A stretch of DNA of 64,000 nucleotides from Byssothecium circinans (lineage: Eukaryota > Ascomycota > Dothideomycetes > Pleosporales > Massarinaceae), in contig ML976983.1 in assembly GCA_010015675.1 (NCBI GenBank), positions 180,015 to 244,014 of the forward strand. The letters are read 5' to 3'. The notes below the pieces were generated by a model that worked only from the letters and a program-made list of their open reading frames with translations, did no database searches and was not told the origin of the DNA. A program made the translations under genes and the position numbers. The stretch's first letter is position 1. Each line of letters opens with the position of its first letter. Of this stretch, positions 1 through 9,292 are shown piece after piece.

Positions 1-772
1 CATCGCGACGCCGACAGCAAGCGACAGCCATGGGGCGGCTGTAGGAATAAGGCAGGGGAGGGGGAAGGCCGGTTATAGGAAAAGAAAATGAGAATAGTGT
101 ATTCATTGGAATAAGGCATAGGAGGCGCGGGCGTTTAGGTAGGAAAATGAAAATTGCGATTTCCTAATTCGGACGAATTTGACGATTTTCGCTCGACGCG
201 ATAACGATAATGTCGCTGTTGCGCTAGCGCCTCTAGTGGCTAATCAGACGCTGCAGGGTGTACCCAGTGAACTGTGATTAGATGAGGAGTAGTACTAATA
301 TTAGGTTTTAAGAATAGATAAGATGTTTTTCAACCACCATCACCACCGCCACCACAGGGAAATATACCGTCCTTTGCGGAAATGCGGCATGTTCTCGCAT
401 ACAGACGGGTGACACGCCGCGTGTCAAACAAATACCTAGCGTCGCCGCTGAAATGACCAGGAATGATGAGGGGATTATAGCGAATGAACGCGGGCAAAAC
501 ATGTAAACAGTGAATGGTAGAGCGGTAAGCTGACAGCGGGACGGCTTGTCAAACCAAATGGTTTGACGCGCGATCGAAATGACCAGCATTGCTAAGCTAT
601 ACTAGCGGTCGAATGAGGAGAGGGGCTGAAAAGACGGCAAGGACGGCGCAGGGCCGCAGAAGGGCGGGAAACCGTTAAACGGTGACAGGTACTATTTAAC
701 TAGCCCCGCTGGCCCCCTATCTTTCGTGATAACTTTCATTCATCTTTAACCATCACGAGAATCACCGTCAGC
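1..772. other. No gene seen; left edge of repeat block
   Basis: No reading frame with coding character is visible on either strand. Base composition is mixed, with stretches of A/T and GC-rich pieces. No copy of the LTR found at 6010-6462 is present here, so this is not the missing 5' LTR of the neighbouring retrotransposon. It probably belongs to a degraded repeat that continues to the right, but I cannot name it. Confidence 0.5.
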
Positions 773-2176
773 ATGCCCCCGAAGATGATTCCTGGACCTG
801 CTTAGCAGCCTTAGCAGCAGCAGCAGATCGTGGTCAATATTGGCCCTCATTTGATAACCCCCCTTCCCCATGCACGGGAACTCACCCTTGATGAAGCCCT
901 TCGACATATCAAGGCTCAGTTAGGTAGTGAGCGCCAGGCCGCATATCGCAAGCTGATGGCGCAATGTTCTCTTCATCTAGACAAGAGCCTCAATCTATTT
1001 TAGCAGTTAGGAAAAGAGATAGAAAAGGACAGCGAAGTGATAAGAATCTGGGGCTGGATTATGTACCACTCTCCCATCTAGCAGCTCATTCGTTCTGATC
1101 CAGCTTACTAGGTTTAGTATGCGGTTTTGCGAAAACAGCCCTACTTGATTTCGTATCCCTACTATACCAAATCCACCTCTCTAGGTGACAACACCGCTTT
1201 CAAGCATGTGGATTATAACCTGGAGGAAGTCTACCATAATAGGCGCGGCGCCGACATAATTTAGGGGAGTATGTCCTGGGATGAAGAGGATAAGAAGAAC
1301 TGCACCATCCTGTTTAATGGATTTCACACCTGCCTTGACCAGTACATGGTATGGAGGAAATCCCTCAGCCGGACCACCCATGCCTACATTAAGGGCTGGG
1401 TAGATGCGCGCGATTGGCCACCTGAGTTGAATAATCGCATCAAGCACCTGCAGTGGATACGCTACCCTTGTAAACCTGGGTGGATTCGCATTTTGAAACT
1501 AACCATCCCTTATGGCTTAACTGGCCTAGCTACCAAACAGCGCCGCACCATGCTCCCGTGGTTTGTTTGAGTCTGTGATGACATAAAGCACATAGAGGTT
1601 CCAGAAATGGGAACCTATAATGAGATTACTGCAGCCTACCATAATTGTACTGCGCCACCTGCTACCCCTTCGGGGCATCCAAATAAGTATGGTGGCATTG
1701 ACTGGCCCTTCCCTGGTGCGGCGCCTATCTAATAGACCTCAGCGATTTCACGCGCGTTAGTTTGTTAGGAGCGCTAGGATTCTCCCCAAGTCTACTATGA
1801 GCTGGCAACATATTTTAGGGATGACATAACTCGTGATAAGATAAGGGGCTGGATCTAGGAGCACCGCAAAAATGCAAAGAAGGCTGTTCTTATTAGTTGG
1901 GAAGTGTGCAAAGAAGCTAAGCGCATTACTTATGGGCCAAATCCTGCTAAGGGTATTCCTGATTGGTCTTACTTCTCAACCTAAGGAGCTGGGCCGCCAT
2001 CAGGCTAGGATGACAACATCGCTGACGCGAATATTACAGTTAATTAGGCTGTTAACAGGTTTCTCCGCCTTTGCGGACAGGATCCATCAGAGCGCCGTTA
2101 GGCTAAGTTCCACCAGGATAGGATTCCTAATGTGCCTGAGGAGGAGAATAGCGACGATGACAGGATGGAGATATAA
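773..2176 (+). pseudogene. Stop-riddled relic of a 2OG-Fe(II) oxygenase-like protein
   Basis: One frame stays coherent from ATG 773 to TAA 2174-2176 (about 468 codons) but is broken by many TAG/TAA/TGA codons where CAG/CAA/CGA are plausible ancestors, as expected from RIP. Readable parts include a Gln/Pro-rich N-terminus, then GDNTAFKHVDYNLEEV with an H-x-D triplet at 1205-1213, a segment around GSMSWDEEDKKNCT, and near 1541-1567 RRTMLPWFV preceded by PYGLTG, where Y could be a mutated His. HxD followed by a distal His and Arg is the metal/2-oxoglutarate layout of the double-stranded beta-helix dioxygenases (PhyH, JBP/TET). I associate this sequence pattern from memory with uncharacterised fungal proteins, so the family call is an inference. 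It is not an active gene. It lies directly upstream of the Ty3 relic and could be unrelated to it. Confidence 0.5.
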
Positions 2177-2579
2177 GACGGTTTACCTGTAGTAGTTAGA
2201 ATTTCCTTTCTCTCCTCTTTTCCTTTTGTTTTTCTCTCTCTCTCTCTCTCTTTCTTATAGAGTTGATTTTTAGTTGTTTCTTTTTAGGCTATAGCTGAGG
2301 AGAATTGGTTTGGTTTGGCTGCAGCATTAGGGGGCGATGCTGTAGGCATGGGAGGTTATGTGCCGTAGCATAGAGTAACCAATAGCTTAACCTATAGTCA
2401 CGGGGTCAGGTTGGTATATAGTGGCTGGTTTCAACACCTGCTAGGGACGACACCATGTACACCACACTCTTTGTTTAGGACAGAAAAGAATATAACTGCT
2501 TTGGCTACCAAACACGCGTTCCCTCTACGAATATCCCATACCGTGAGCTGAATTAGAGTTGTGTGAGCTACGCTGGCTC
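2177..2579. other. Spacer with TC microsatellite
   Basis: A pyrimidine-rich run with (TC)n at about 2236-2260 ends in TTATAG and TTTTTAG, which resembles an intron 3' end. The sequence after it (from about 2289) is open for roughly 40 codons, so it could be a last exon of the upstream relic. No recognisable domain. The junction with the retrotransposon pol frame falls near 2575. Confidence 0.35.
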
Positions 2580-5250
2580 AATAACTCTGTATAGATTATA
2601 GATAGCTAAACTATATTATAAGAAAAAACTATTACCCTCTCCCTCTAATCTAGGAACTTATGGACCGCCTCTAAGGAGTTAGGTAGATCATGAAATTTAA
2701 TGTATAAGACAGATTCTATTAAATATAAATAGCTAAGGGATTTAAATGGCTAACTACCTTTAAAACTTAGTATAGATTATATAAGTATATAGTTATGCCC
2801 TTTAGGCTAATAAACGTACCTACGACGTTTTAGGCACTCATTAACAGAGCACTTCATGAATACTTAGACGTTTTTGTGACTACGTACCTAGATGATATAC
2901 TAGTGTATACCTTAGGAACGCTTAAGGATTATATTAAACACGTTAAGAAAGTGCTTAGGAAGCTTAGGGAGTATTAATTACCCCTATAGCTAGAAAAATG
3001 CGAATTTTACGTTACGGAGATAGATTACTTAGGATTTATTATCTTATAAGACGGCATCACTATGGACCTAAAGAAAGTTAAGACTATAAAGGAATAGCTA
3101 AAACCTAAGATAGTTAAAGACGTGCAATCTTTCCTAGGATTTACTAACTTCTACTAGAAGTTTATTTAGGGATACTTAAAGACTACAGCGCCTCTCACGG
3201 AAATTACTAAGAAGGAAAAGAAATTCTAATAGGGATAAGGATAGTAGGAGGCTTTTAAAAAGCTAAAAAAACTATTCTTATTAGCCCCCATGCTTTAGAT
3301 GCATGACCTAGAAAGACTACTGTAAGTAGAAACGGATGCATTAGACTACGCCTTAGGAGTAATTCTCTCATAGTAAGGTAAGGATAGGAAATAGAGACTA
3401 GTGTTCTACTATTCTTAGAAGTTCTTAGGAGTAGAACTTAACTATAACATTCATGATAAAGAACTACTAGTGATAGTAGACTCCTTTAAATAATAGCGAG
3501 CTTAGTTAGTAGGCGCTAAATACTAGGTAGAGGTGTATTTAGATTACTAGAATCTAATAAGCTTCATAATAACTAAGAAGCTTAACTAATAATAGGTTAG
3601 ATAGGCTAAGATAATGATAGACTATGACTTTAAAGTATACTATCACCTAGGATTACTAAACGGAGCGGTAGACGCTCTCAGCCAAAGATCTAACCTTTAA
3701 GAAATAGACAGACCTATTACGCACGACGCGGTCCTATGGAAGGATAAAGATAGTAGTCTAGGCTATAACTAACCCTAACTATTTAAGGGAACTCTAGTTG
3801 AATGATTAGCTAAGATAACTAAAGTCATATAATTATAGAATAGAAAGCTTAAGGAGCTTACTAAGGTAGCTAGGATTAATTATTAAGGGCTAGAAGTACA
3901 TAACTTTGTAGACTATAATTATTTGACCCTAGACTAGAGGATAGGATACGATTTAATTAGATATCTTAAGGCTAGGCCACCCTAGGATAAGGAATAATAG
4001 ATTATACTACGCAAAGCCCTCGCACTAACCTTAATACAAAAGCTACATAAGTCTAAAGAATATAGACACCCTAGAATCAATAAAATAGTTTAATGAATTT
4101 TAAATGAGTACTTAATCCCTAATGTATAAAGAGCAGTTTAGAACGTGATAGGCAACTATTTGACATGTTCTAAGAATAAGCCTAAGAGATATAAGCCCTA
4201 CGGATTACTCTAATTGCTTAAACCACCTGCACGCCTATAGATCAGCGTTATGATGGACTTCATAGTAAAGCTCCTAAAATTATTAGAACCTAGATTAGCA
4301 TAGCTATGCGACTTAATATTAGTAATCATTAACTAATTAACTAAAGCATTAATATTCGTACTAATAGAAGAAATAGTTATAGCTAAAGAAATGGCCTACA
4401 AAGTAACTAAGGCACTTATTAGTTAACATAGTGTACTAGAATAGTTTATTACTAATCATGGAACACTATTCACCTCTAAGTATTAGAATACGTTCCTAGT
4501 AAAGCTTAGAGTTAATAAGAAGCTTTTAACTAGCTTTCACCTACAGATAGATGGATAGATAGAACAAATAAACTAGACATTAGAACAGTATCTAAGAATG
4601 TACACTAATAAGCTATAGGATAACTAGGTTGAACTCTTACTAATAGCATAATTAGCCTATAATAGTATAAGATCCTTAATAATAGGATACTTACCACACT
4701 ACGCGAATTATAGATATGAGCTAATTGCTCATCAAAATCCTAGAGACGTTAAGAGTCTTTTAGCTAGAGCTAATAATAAGGCACGACTACTTCGCGAACT
4801 ACATGATGATTTAAGCTAACGAATCACTTAAAGGAACCTCACGATAGCTAGATTAGTAAATAAGAAAAGGCTTAAGGGACTAACCCTTAAAGAGGGGGAT
4901 AAAGTTTTCCTATTATAAAAAAATTTAAAAACTAAATAGCCATGTGACAAACTAGATAACCTCTAAATAGGACCCTTTTAAATCCTAGAGGCTAAAGGAC
5001 TAGTGACATTCAAACTAGAACTCCCTAAAGGCATGCGTATATACCCTATCTTTTATAAATCCCTCCTTAAACTAGTACTACTAGACGCCGAACTAGAAAC
5101 ACGAATCAAGCTTAAGGACGAAGATTATGAGGTTAAAGAAATTAAGGACCTGCAGAAATTCAAGCGTTAGTAGAAATACTTAGTTAAGTAGAAGGACTAG
5201 CTAGATAGCTAAAACACCTAGGAACTAATATAGAATCTTATAGGCTATAA
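2580..5250 (+). pseudogene. Degenerate Ty3/gypsy pol (RT, RNase H, integrase)
   Basis: Frame-by-frame reading shows reverse transcriptase with the fingers/palm block (YYPLPLI near 2625) and the catalytic box Y-L-D-D at about 2885-2896. RNase H follows (ETDALDYALGVIL near 3330), then an integrase core with a D-x-G-like NHGT segment near 4455 and a Q-I-E-Q-I-N stretch near 4555, then a C-terminal beta-barrel region near 4890-5060. Stops fall at plausible Gln codons throughout. Ty3 pol normally makes RT/RNase H and integrase for copy-and-paste transposition in nuclear DNA. This copy cannot encode a functional enzyme. Family-level call is firm; clade is not determined. Confidence 0.85.
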
Positions 5251-5449
5251 GAACCTAGTAAAGGATTATTACTAATAGCATCTAAAGACAGTAATTCTAA
5301 GATTGCTAGGTAAGTAGAAAAGTTAAAAGATAAGGAAGGATTAAAAGAAGGATTAGTAAAAGAAGAGAGATTAGCCTATAGCCAGCCCAGGTTAGTTAGT
5401 AATTTAGATTGCAGTAGTAAAAGAACTTTAGTAGCACCTATATAAGATT

Positions 5450-5850
5450 CCCTAGTAGGGCCCTTCTAAATACCTATCTTCTTCTTAAGAGCCTCTAGCT
5501 TAGCGATGGATGCCTTCTTATCTATGAATAACTCCTACTCCTTATCTATAGTTAAGTCTAACTAATCTTCTAGATCTAACTTTTAATAATTAAGCTTAAC
5601 CTTGCGTCACTTAACTTCCTAAAGCTTACGATGAAGCTGTTAATGCTTCTAAGCAAGGGTAGTAAACTCTTCCTTAGAGGGAAAGAGAGAATACTTCGCC
5701 CTAGCTAAAACGCACTCTATATAATTACCCTCTAATGATAGGAGACAACGAAGGCTCTTCTTATAATAGTAATAACACGGTTTCACCATGACGTGGTCTA
5801 TGGCTTAAATTTAGGTAAGGTGAGATTATTTATAGTTAGATAATAAAACC
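5450..5850 (-). pseudogene. Possible antisense coiled-coil frame between pol and LTR
   Basis: Read on the minus strand, 5470-5800 gives a Lys/Glu/Leu-rich, coiled-coil-like sequence preceded (near 5790) by closely spaced Cys/Tyr residues that could be a mutated zinc-binding knuckle. Some fungal gypsy elements carry an extra antisense frame between pol and the 3' LTR, and this may be one. It is broken by stops. I would not defend a function. Confidence 0.35.
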
Positions 5851-6009
5851 TTAAGCATAGTTAGGCGAGAGATTATGGAATATCTAAGGAGGATATAATC
5901 TTATAGTTAATAGTAGGGATAGGCGCTTCTTATACTAGCTATAGGTAGAAGTGGCGTAGCTGCCAGACCTTTTTAGTTATTAGGACAATAACCTTAAAGA
6001 GGGGGATGA

Positions 6010-6462
6010 TGTTACGAATAAAAGGATATAGAGTATCTAGAGCTAGATAATATAGCGCAAGAGGTGTTAAGACCAGAGAATGGCGGCATAATGATACGTG
6101 GGGCAAGGTTACGTTAGTAGGTTAAGTAACGTGCTTAGTATGCTACGTGCTAAGAGGACGTAGTAGACGTAGCACTCACTACTTAGTCTAATATAAGTGC
6201 TATGGGCGTAGCAGACGTAGTAGACGTAGCAGGCAGGATAAGATAAGATAAAGAAGTAGGTATAAAGACTAGATAGGTTTCCTTTATCTTTCTAATTCTA
6301 ATTCTTCGTAGTCAACTCTCCATAGTTTATCTCTTACCTAGATTAATACTTAGTTATTCTATAGTTAGTTATAGAATTAGTTGCTTTTGCACGTTTACCT
6401 CTTAAATTACTGAAGTATACTACCTGACGTATACACCTTATACTAATCAACCTCCCCTAACA
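6010..6462 (+). repeat. Solo 3' LTR of the Ty3 relic (453 bp)
   Basis: Starts TGTTAC and ends CTAACA, which is the TG...CA terminal inverted form of an LTR. It follows a polypurine tract and the end of pol. No partner copy is found upstream in the window, so target-site duplication cannot be assessed. The base after the end starts CGGAT. Confidence 0.7.
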
Positions 6463-6494
6463 CGGATTAGGCTTAGTGAGTATACCCCTTAGTA

Positions 6495-6730
6495 ATATTT
6501 AGGTGGCTTTCATGGCCATCTAAAATTAGTAACTAATAGACGCTAATAGTTCTCACCTTTATATACGCGTTAAAGTGCTTTAACTACGCAAGACTAAGCT
6601 TATTAGTTATTTATCTATTCTTTAAAACTAAGAGCTTTTAATTACACGGTATATTAGCTTCCTAGTACTATAAAGAGATGTAGACGCATTCTTTATATAT
6701 AATAAATAGTAAAGTAAATATACTATTTAA
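6495..6730 (-). pseudogene. Pogo/Fot transposase fragment, minus strand
   Basis: The minus strand reads ...YQLLILDGHESHLN, the second-Asp block of pogo/Fot DDE transposases (LILDGHGSH). It ends at about 6495, where retrotransposon-side sequence begins. The same 225 bp recurs inverted at 7445-7669 with more RIP damage. This copy keeps GGCCATGAAAGC where the other has AGCTGTAAAAGC. It is truncated and non-functional. Confidence 0.65.
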
Positions 6731-7129
6731 ACATATACTCTAGATATCTATTACCTACTCTTTATTACCTAGCTAAATAATAGTAGGCCTTGCTTGCCTC
6801 TTTAAGCTAGTAACTACTTTTATAGAGCTAATAACACCTATCTAAAAGCTAGTCTTATTAAAGTTATACATATTATTATTATATATGCTATACTTAATTT
6901 TAGTGTCTTTTATAAGCTTAAACTATATGCTAACTACTTTAGGATCTTCCTATAGAGCTCTCTAATAGTCCTTTGCACGGTTCTAGATAGTTTATAACTA
7001 TTCTAAATAGTTTATAAACTATTCTGCCTAGTTCTTGCCTATCCTCTTTTTACCCTACTTAGCTAGTAGTTTATTCGCCATATCTAACACTTCACCTAGC
7101 GTAGGCGTGAATCCTCACAAATTAAGGTT

Positions 7130-7444
7130 AACGGTGTATTTAACAATTATCTAGTTCTTAGTTAGGGATAGTTTTAAATAGTTTAAAACTATTTCTACTT
7201 AAAAAGGTATTTCTTTAGCGCGTTTATTAAAGACTTAGTCCTTAACGTTAAAGGCTTTAACAGCGCGTCAGAGGCTTAGAAATTAGCCTCTATTGTATGC
7301 AGCAAGGGTAAGCTAAAGTTTACTTTCGTGTTAAAGTGCTTTAGTACGACGTTATTGTAGCATTTTCGCGTTGAAGATAGTGATAGTGTTGCTAAGGAAT
7401 TCTGCGCAGTTTAATAGTGTACGCGGTTTAATGGTGCTTTACGT
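7130..7444 (+). repeat. Direct repeat copy A ending in a pogo-like terminus
   Basis: About 310 bp that recurs in direct orientation at 8600-8904. Both copies contain AGTTTTAAATAGTTT, GCGTGTTTA/GCGCGTTTA, AACGTTAAAGGC and end GGTTTARTGGTGCTTTACGT-TA or a close variant. The terminal GTGCTTTACRT followed by TA looks like a transposon end with TA target. Confidence 0.6.
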
Positions 7445-8560
7445 TAGTATATTTACTCTACTATTTATTATATATAAAGGATATATTTATATCTTATTAT
7501 AGTACTAGGAAGCTAATATACTACATAATTAAAAGCTCTTAGTCTTAAAGAATAGATAGATAACTAATATACTTAGTCTTATATAGTTAAAGTACTTTAA
7601 TAAGTATATAAAAGTAAGAACTATTAGCGTCTATTAGTTACTAATTTTAGATAGCTGTAAAAGCTACCTAAATTAAGATTTTAAGGATTATTATAAGGAT
7701 AATAAGATTATTAACTTATACTTTATATACCTGCGTACTTATTATATATCTTTTAGCTACTTAATATAGTATTATTCTTACTACTTAAGTATAAGTACTT
7801 TAAGACTATTTAGAACTTAGCATACTAATATATTTTTTATATTAAGAAAGAAGCATTTTTATTAGCCTTTAAAAAAGTACTCTTAACTATTTTTATAGTT
7901 TAGAACTATAAAAAGGCCTTTAAAGTAATAAGGCTAGTCCTTTTAAATATATAGATAGTACTTAATTACTTTAATATATATATATATATATCCTACTAGG
8001 ACCTTTACTACTAGAGACACTATAGCTATTAAGGACTCTAAGTAATATATATAAATTTAGCTTATAGTTAAGGCTTATATATAATTCTATTACTTAGTTA
8101 CTATAAATAGCGCGTAGTAGGCTTTTATAACTTATTAAAGACGCTAAGTTAGTACTATAAAGTAGCATACTTATAAAGGCGCGTATTAAAGAGCTTAAAA
8201 AGTAACTTATAATAGTAACTAAGTAAAAAACACGTAAGTATAAGTATATTTAGAAAGGTAGTACTATAGAATATAGTCTTATAGTAGATTAAAATAGTTC
8301 TAAACTATTAGGAATAGTTTAAAACTATAAAAGGGGAAGAGTAGAGAGTAAGAGTAAGGTATAATAACTATAATAACTAGGTATTTAGTGCTATAGCAAC
8401 TATAGTAAGACTAGGCATAATATAAGAACTTATTAAGCTAATAAAGAGAGTTCTTCTAAATTAAAGGCTAGTACTTAGTATATTTTTTTAGGTAGTAATA
8501 TAGATAATAATAATAATAAAGTTAAGTAAGATAGTATTACTAAGGAAAGTTAGGTAGTTT
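7445..8560 (+). pseudogene. Pogo/Fot transposase C-terminal half, RIP-degraded
   Basis: Plus-strand reading gives the LILD block (7641-7652), then DFKDYYKDNKII (about 7680-7715), a long region matching the post-catalytic part of fungal pogo transposases, and near 8380-8430 a C-x2-C-like, H-N-x-R-T segment resembling the C-terminal zinc knuckle (CxxCGxxGHNxRTC). Many stops at TAG/TAA. The N-terminal HTH and first Asp are missing. The third Asp block is too mutated to call. It shares its first 225 bp, inverted, with 6501-6727. Confidence 0.65.
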
Positions 8561-8599
8561 AGTAAGGTAGGTAGTTTAGTAGTACTTTACATTATATTT

Positions 8600-8904
8600 A
8601 ATAATTATCTTATTCTTAGTTAGAGATAGTTTTAAATAGTTTAGAACTATTTTTAGTTACAAAGGTATTCCTCTAGCGTGTTTAGATAGAATATAATATT
8701 TAACGTTAAAGGCCTTAGCAGCGCGTTAATAGCTATTAAATTAGCCTCTATTATATATAGCAAGGTAAGCTATAGTCTGCCTTTGTATTAGACGCGTTTT
8801 GACCTATATTATTAAGGCATTATTATGTTAAAGATAGTAATAGTATTGCTAAAGAAAGTTAAGTTATTTAGTAGGGTAGGCGGTTTAGTAGTGCTTTACA
8901 TTAT
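8600..8904 (+). repeat. Direct repeat copy B
   Basis: Second copy of the repeat at 7130-7444, with independent RIP-type substitutions. A further isolated copy of just its terminal motif (GGTAGTTTAGTAGTACTTTAC) lies immediately before it at about 8567-8597. Confidence 0.6.
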
Positions 8905-8934
8905 TTAAAATTTTAAAAGAAAATATTAAGGTTT

Positions 8935-8997
8935 GGCTTTGTTATTAAGATATTACCGTTGCTAAGGAATTTTGGCGCGCTCGGTGGTGCTTTACGT
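8935..8997 (+). repeat. Direct repeat copy C (partial), right edge of repeat block
   Basis: Matches only the 3' end of copies A and B (GTTGCTAAGGAATT ... GGTGGTGCTTTACGT) and is followed by TA and normal-composition DNA. It therefore probably marks the right terminus of the pogo-type relic cluster. Confidence 0.55.
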
Positions 8998-9000
8998 TAT

Positions 9001-9292
9001 ATGGATCTCTAAAAATGCCATGCTTCCCTATTAGTCCCGGCTAAAATCCTACGCCTCAAAATCAAATCGTACGTGCCGGTAGTTATGGGTTGGCAGGGGC
9101 ATATAGCAACCATCTACATAAATTAATAAGACATGAAAATCGAGTAGCTTAGAAAGATACGTGCAAAGGACTCGAACCAAAACTTCTTATATCGCATTCA
9201 TATCCCCGACCGCGCTCCCTAGTCAGTGAAACAGACGGCCGTTCCTCAGAGCCCATCTGACCTCACTCACTGTAATCTACGCACGCCCGGCC
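9001..9292. other. Promoter-side spacer of the SnoaL-like gene; tRNA-like relic
   Basis: Contains a minus-strand B-box match (GGTTCGAGTCC, 9168-9178) with an A-box-like stretch 40 bp upstream in tRNA orientation (9215-9232). No cloverleaf can be folded: the T stem and acceptor stem do not pair. This may be a tRNA-derived fossil. Otherwise it is the 5' flank of the gene at 9293. Confidence 0.35.

Larger units (their letters stand above)
2580..6462 (+). mobile_element. 5'-truncated, RIP-mutated Ty3/gypsy LTR retrotransposon
   Basis: The element runs from inside the reverse transcriptase domain through RNase H and integrase to a single 3' LTR. Gag, protease and the 5' LTR are missing. The DNA is A/T-rich and has an excess of TAG/TAA and CTA, consistent with C-to-T changes in CpA on both strands. 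It is dead and could only serve as a target or source of silencing. A purine-rich tract (AAAGAGGGGGATGA) lies immediately before the LTR, as expected for the plus-strand primer site. Confidence 0.85.

Noticed and set aside
1872..2192. 106-aa plus-strand frame starting MQRRLFLLVG
   Set aside because: It is out of phase with the coherent relic frame that runs from 773 to 2176 and shows no domain.
6501..7669. Terminal inverted repeats of one 1.17-kb transposon
   Set aside because: The arms encode an internal transposase block (LILDGHESH), so they are inverted coding fragments, not element ends.
1..9000. Alternative genetic code (UAG read as Gln)
   Set aside because: Intact genes use normal stops; CTG-to-CTA excess on the other strand and CpA loss fit RIP.
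9160..9245. tRNA gene on the minus strand
   Set aside because: B box is present but T-stem, anticodon stem and acceptor stem do not pair; kept only as a tRNA-like relic.
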